Of a stretch of DNA of 7,982 nucleotides, positions 5,816 through 7,982 are shown piece after piece. The stretch's first letter is position 1. Every line of letters starts with the position of its first letter. The stretch is from contig WREZ01000048.1 of assembly GCA_009779045.1 (NCBI GenBank), positions 1-7,982 of the forward strand. The letters run 5' to 3'. A program made the translations under genes and the position numbers. The DNA comes from Candidatus Bathycorpusculum sp. (GTDB lineage: Archaea; Thermoproteota; Bathyarchaeia; Bathyarchaeales; Bathycorpusculaceae). The notes under the pieces were generated by a model. It saw only the letters and a program-made list of their open reading frames with translations. It was not told the origin of the DNA and searched no databases.

Positions 5816-7756
5816 ATGGTTGATTATAGCAACAGGTTAGTTAGAGGTTTTTTAGCTAAGTCTATGCCGGCTGTTAGGGCTTTAACTAAGAGAGTTCAGG
5901 AGCATAAAGAGGAGGAGGAGGTGGAGGGTTTTTGTCGGGAAGTATCGTTTTTGTGTTTTGGTAATGTGAGAAATGCTAGTGTTGTTGTGGATGGGGCTCA
6001 TTTTTATTTGCGTGGTTCTGTTGAGTATGCGAATCCTCAGTTGACTGTGGAGGAGCTTCAAGGGATTATAGGTATGCGTTTGCTTCAAACGTGTGTTAAT
6101 TATTGTCTTGAGACGGGTATGCGAGAGCCAACGGAGGGGGATTATTACAAGTTGTGTGATGAGCTTAAGGTGCCGTCTAGAGGTTATGTTTTGCCGTTTT
6201 TGTTAAATACTGATGATGTTGAGGCGGATAGGTATTCTATTAATCCGTTAAAGCGGTCTTTAGTGGATAGTGGGCAGAGTGCTTTTCCAGTAGCTAATAT
6301 TAAAACTGAGCAGCTTTGTGTGGATAAAGAGTTTGTGGAGAAGTATGAGGGTTCTTTGATTTCTAAGGAAGAAGTGGATTTGATTTCTGAGGAGCTTTTG
6401 TGTCATGATAATTATATGGATTTTGTGGATGCAGTAAAATTTCGGCAGTTGGAGGCTTTATCTAAAGTTTTTGGGATAGATTTTAGTCTTTATGCGTTAC
6501 GTATGCCTTTATCTGCTTTACAAGCAGAAAAAAAGGGTGATGTGTTGCATTATATTATAAGTGATGTTCATAAAAGTGTTAAGTCTATTAAGCAGGCATA
6601 TGATTGTATGGGAAGGAGTATAACTAAACGTACTACTTTGCTTACTGTGCCTCATTCAAAGAAGGGTTATGGTTCTAAACGTGCTGCTCATGGTAGGATT
6701 TATTTTGATGGTAGTAATAATAATAACAGTCTTTTAGAGGTTAATGTAAAATATCAGCCTACGGTACTTTATTCAAACGGTATAGATCCCAAAGATGTAT
6801 CTATAACTGTAGGTGAAGATAGTTTTAGGGTGGAGGGGGAGAAGTTTGTTAATTATAGTTATACTGAGACGCCTTCTTCGCCTCAGTTTTTTCTTTACGC
6901 TTTAGCGTCTCCTGAGGATGCTGTGTTATGGCATGGTATAGGTGCTTTTGCGTCGTCTCAGCTTTTACAGACTTATCTGTCAGCTCATAGAGCATGTAAC
7001 AATGGTCAATTAATTATGGGGTTGCATGAAAAGTTTAATTTGCCTAGAAAAATGCCTGTGCAATTTAACTTGGTACCTGAGGGTATGTGGCGGCATTGTC
7101 TTTGTCAAAATATAGATGCAAGTATTGGAGTAATAAAAGATTTTGAAGAGTTAATAAATAGAGACCTATGGATAGAGCACCTAATAGATGAGTATACACA
7201 AAAACCAGCGTTGTCCTTGCCGCATGTAGACTTGTTAATGTTTGATATTTTGCAAATGCTCCACAATCTCCAAACAGTAGATAATAAGGTAAATAATGAA
7301 AATAACGGGGAGGTTATGTTTTTGGAGTGTTTTAGGGGGTTTGATAAAGTGGTGGCTGTTAGGGAGCTTTTTGGAGAAAAAACTGTTAATGTTCTAAGTA
7401 ATTTGAAAGTTGAATTTGACACGTCAAACGGTTACATGCATGTTGACGGTGATGATGGGCATATAATAATAAGTAAGCATTATCTGCAACGGGGTGATAA
7501 AACAGACATTTATCTAGATTTAATTCATGAGTTATGTCATGTAAAGCAGTTTATGAATGGAAAAAATCTTTTTGATCGCAGCTATGAATATGTCGATAGG
7601 CCAACAGAAATTGAAGCCTACCACTACACTGTTGAGGAGGCAAGGCGTATAGGTTTAACTGAAGAACGTATTTATCAGTATTTAAAAACGGAGTGGATAA
7701 ATGACGCAGCCCTTAAACGTCTTGCAAAAGCGGTTAACTTAAAACTGGAGCTTTAA
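5816..7756 (+). CDS. Uncharacterised protein with C-terminal HELCH zincin (putative zinc metallopeptidase) domain
   Basis: A 646-residue protein that I do not recognise over most of its length. Near the C-terminus DLIHELCHVKQF places an HExxH zinc motif at residues 571-575. About 25 residues later RPTEIEAYHYTVEEARRIG offers Glu598 or Glu600 as third ligand, the arrangement of a gluzincin-type metalloprotease. The final part (EERIYQYLKTEW) is probably helical. There is no signal peptide and no membrane segment, so it is likely cytoplasmic. Residues 1-430 show a Lys/Glu-rich segment (29-37), several Cys, and an Asn run (301-304) but no motif I can name. The start ATG is 2 nt after the GNAT stop; no good Shine-Dalgarno is visible, so coupling is likely. 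Base use is G/T-rich up to about 7100 and closer to neutral afterwards, roughly where the zincin portion begins. Peptidase activity is inferred from the motif only. Confidence 0.85.
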   Translation: MVDYSNRLVRGFLAKSMPAVRALTKRVQEHKEEEEVEGFCREVSFLCFGNVRNASVVVDGAHFYLRGSVEYANPQLTVEELQGIIGMRLLQTCVNYCLETGMREPTEGDYYKLCDELKVPSRGYVLPFLLNTDDVEADRYSINPLKRSLVDSGQSAFPVANIKTEQLCVDKEFVEKYEGSLISKEEVDLISEELLCHDNYMDFVDAVKFRQLEALSKVFGIDFSLYALRMPLSALQAEKKGDVLHYIISDVHKSVKSIKQAYDCMGRSITKRTTLLTVPHSKKGYGSKRAAHGRIYFDGSNNNNSLLEVNVKYQPTVLYSNGIDPKDVSITVGEDSFRVEGEKFVNYSYTETPSSPQFFLYALASPEDAVLWHGIGAFASSQLLQTYLSAHRACNNGQLIMGLHEKFNLPRKMPVQFNLVPEGMWRHCLCQNIDASIGVIKDFEELINRDLWIEHLIDEYTQKPALSLPHVDLLMFDILQMLHNLQTVDNKVNNENNGEVMFLECFRGFDKVVAVRELFGEKTVNVLSNLKVEFDTSNGYMHVDGDDGHIIISKHYLQRGDKTDIYLDLIHELCHVKQFMNGKNLFDRSYEYVDRPTEIEAYHYTVEEARRIGLTEERIYQYLKTEWINDAALKRLAKAVNLKLEL

Positions 7757-7982
7757 ACTCTAAAGCTTCACAATAAATAGTGAGCATTTTTTTTGCACAA
7801 GTTGTCCATGTAAAGTTTTCTATAGCAAATTTTCGGCCAGCAGCACCCATGCATTGTCGCAATGAAGCATCTCCTAATAGTTTTAATAATGCCTCAGCTA
7901 ACTCTTCACTATGTCCACATGTTGCCAGCAACCCTGTTTTGCCATTAATAATTATCTCATTTACACCTCCAATATCAAAGGC
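7734..7982 (-). CDS. Family 4 glycosyltransferase, C-terminal part (runs off the right edge)
   Basis: The frame is open from the right edge to TAA at 7734-7736 and shows 82 C-terminal residues. They begin AFDIGGVNEIIINGKTGLL, the nucleotide-sugar-binding signature of GT-B fold family 4 glycosyltransferases, in which the Glu of NEII contacts the donor sugar nucleotide. They continue with EELAEALLKLLGD and a final helix FTWTTCAKKMLTIYCEAL equivalent to the family's usual F-x-W ending. The sugar and acceptor cannot be inferred. Such enzymes act in the cytoplasm on surface polysaccharide, glycolipid or N-glycan precursors. The last 23 bp overlap the zincin gene tail-to-tail. The start lies outside the window. 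Confidence 0.9.
   Translation of the reverse strand, partial: AFDIGGVNEIIINGKTGLLATCGHSEELAEALLKLLGDASLRQCMGAAGRKFAIENFTWTTCAKKMLTIYCEALEFKAPVLS
7746..7770. terminator. Stem-loop spanning the convergent gene junction
   Basis: Bases 7746-7755 pair with 7761-7770 over ten positions (one G-T wobble) around the loop AACTC, covering the stop codon of the zincin gene. On the plus strand a T8 tract follows at 7787-7794, which is a plausible archaeal transcript end. The hairpin is symmetric enough to form in the opposing glycosyltransferase transcript too. Both arms are coding for that gene. Confidence 0.55.
7787..7794 (+). terminator. T8 tract downstream of the zincin gene
   Basis: Eight consecutive T on the plus strand begin 31 nt after the zincin stop codon. 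Such tracts terminate archaeal RNA polymerase. It lies inside the antiparallel glycosyltransferase coding sequence, so the plus-strand transcript would end antisense to that gene. Confidence 0.55.

Noticed and set aside
5882..6088. Minus-strand frame opposite the zincin gene, and a similar one at 7105-7422
   Set aside because: Both are antisense to a long frame with a clear promoter and upstream partner. Their Ser/Thr/Asn/Leu-rich peptides are what the complement of G/T-rich coding sequence gives.
1..7982. CRISPR arrays, insertion sequences, tRNA or rRNA genes
   Set aside because: I found no regularly spaced repeats, no transposase motifs with terminal repeats, and no tRNA or rRNA signature sequences on either strand.

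Overview
The window reads as archaeal chromosome of low G+C. The best evidence is a four-gene formylmethanofuran dehydrogenase operon (fwdD-fwdB-fwdA-fwdC, minus strand, 4699 down to 210). This enzyme catalyses the first step of the tetrahydromethanopterin-dependent archaeal Wood-Ljungdahl and methanogenic C1 pathway. Several features fit archaeal expression: T-rich transcript ends, a TATA-like element just upstream of an apparently leaderless gene, and Shine-Dalgarno motifs only at some internal operon genes. A member of the Bathyarchaeia (Thermoproteota) is my best guess, but this is inference; no rRNA or other phylogenetic marker is present.

Layout from left to right. Positions 1-106 hold the 5' end of an unidentified minus-strand gene that runs off the left edge, preceded by an AT-rich spacer with T-tract ends of the fwd transcript and a striking inverted repeat. 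Positions 210-4699 hold the fwd operon. FwdA keeps its metal-ligand set, and FwdB keeps the metal-binding Cys and the 4Fe-4S cysteines but carries an unusual insertion of about 50 residues. A candidate 28-codon hydrophobic small ORF (4702-4788) lies directly upstream of fwdD. Positions 4700-4955 form a divergent intergenic region with two small inverted repeats and an abrupt strand-composition switch near 4860.

To the right, a plus-strand pair follows: a tandem-type GNAT acetyltransferase (4956-5813) and, two bases later, a 646-residue protein of unknown function with a C-terminal HELCH zincin motif (5816-7756). At the right edge a minus-strand family 4 glycosyltransferase enters (only its C-terminus is visible). 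It overlaps the zincin gene tail-to-tail by 23 bp, and a 10-bp hairpin spans the junction.

The fwd genes together encode the catalytic core: D and B form the molybdopterin/tungstopterin formate dehydrogenase-like site, A is the amidohydrolase that condenses formate with methanofuran, and C is the structural beta-helix subunit. The polyferredoxin and other accessory subunits are not here and must be encoded elsewhere. The GNAT-zincin pair has no evident link to C1 metabolism and is the least explained part of the window.
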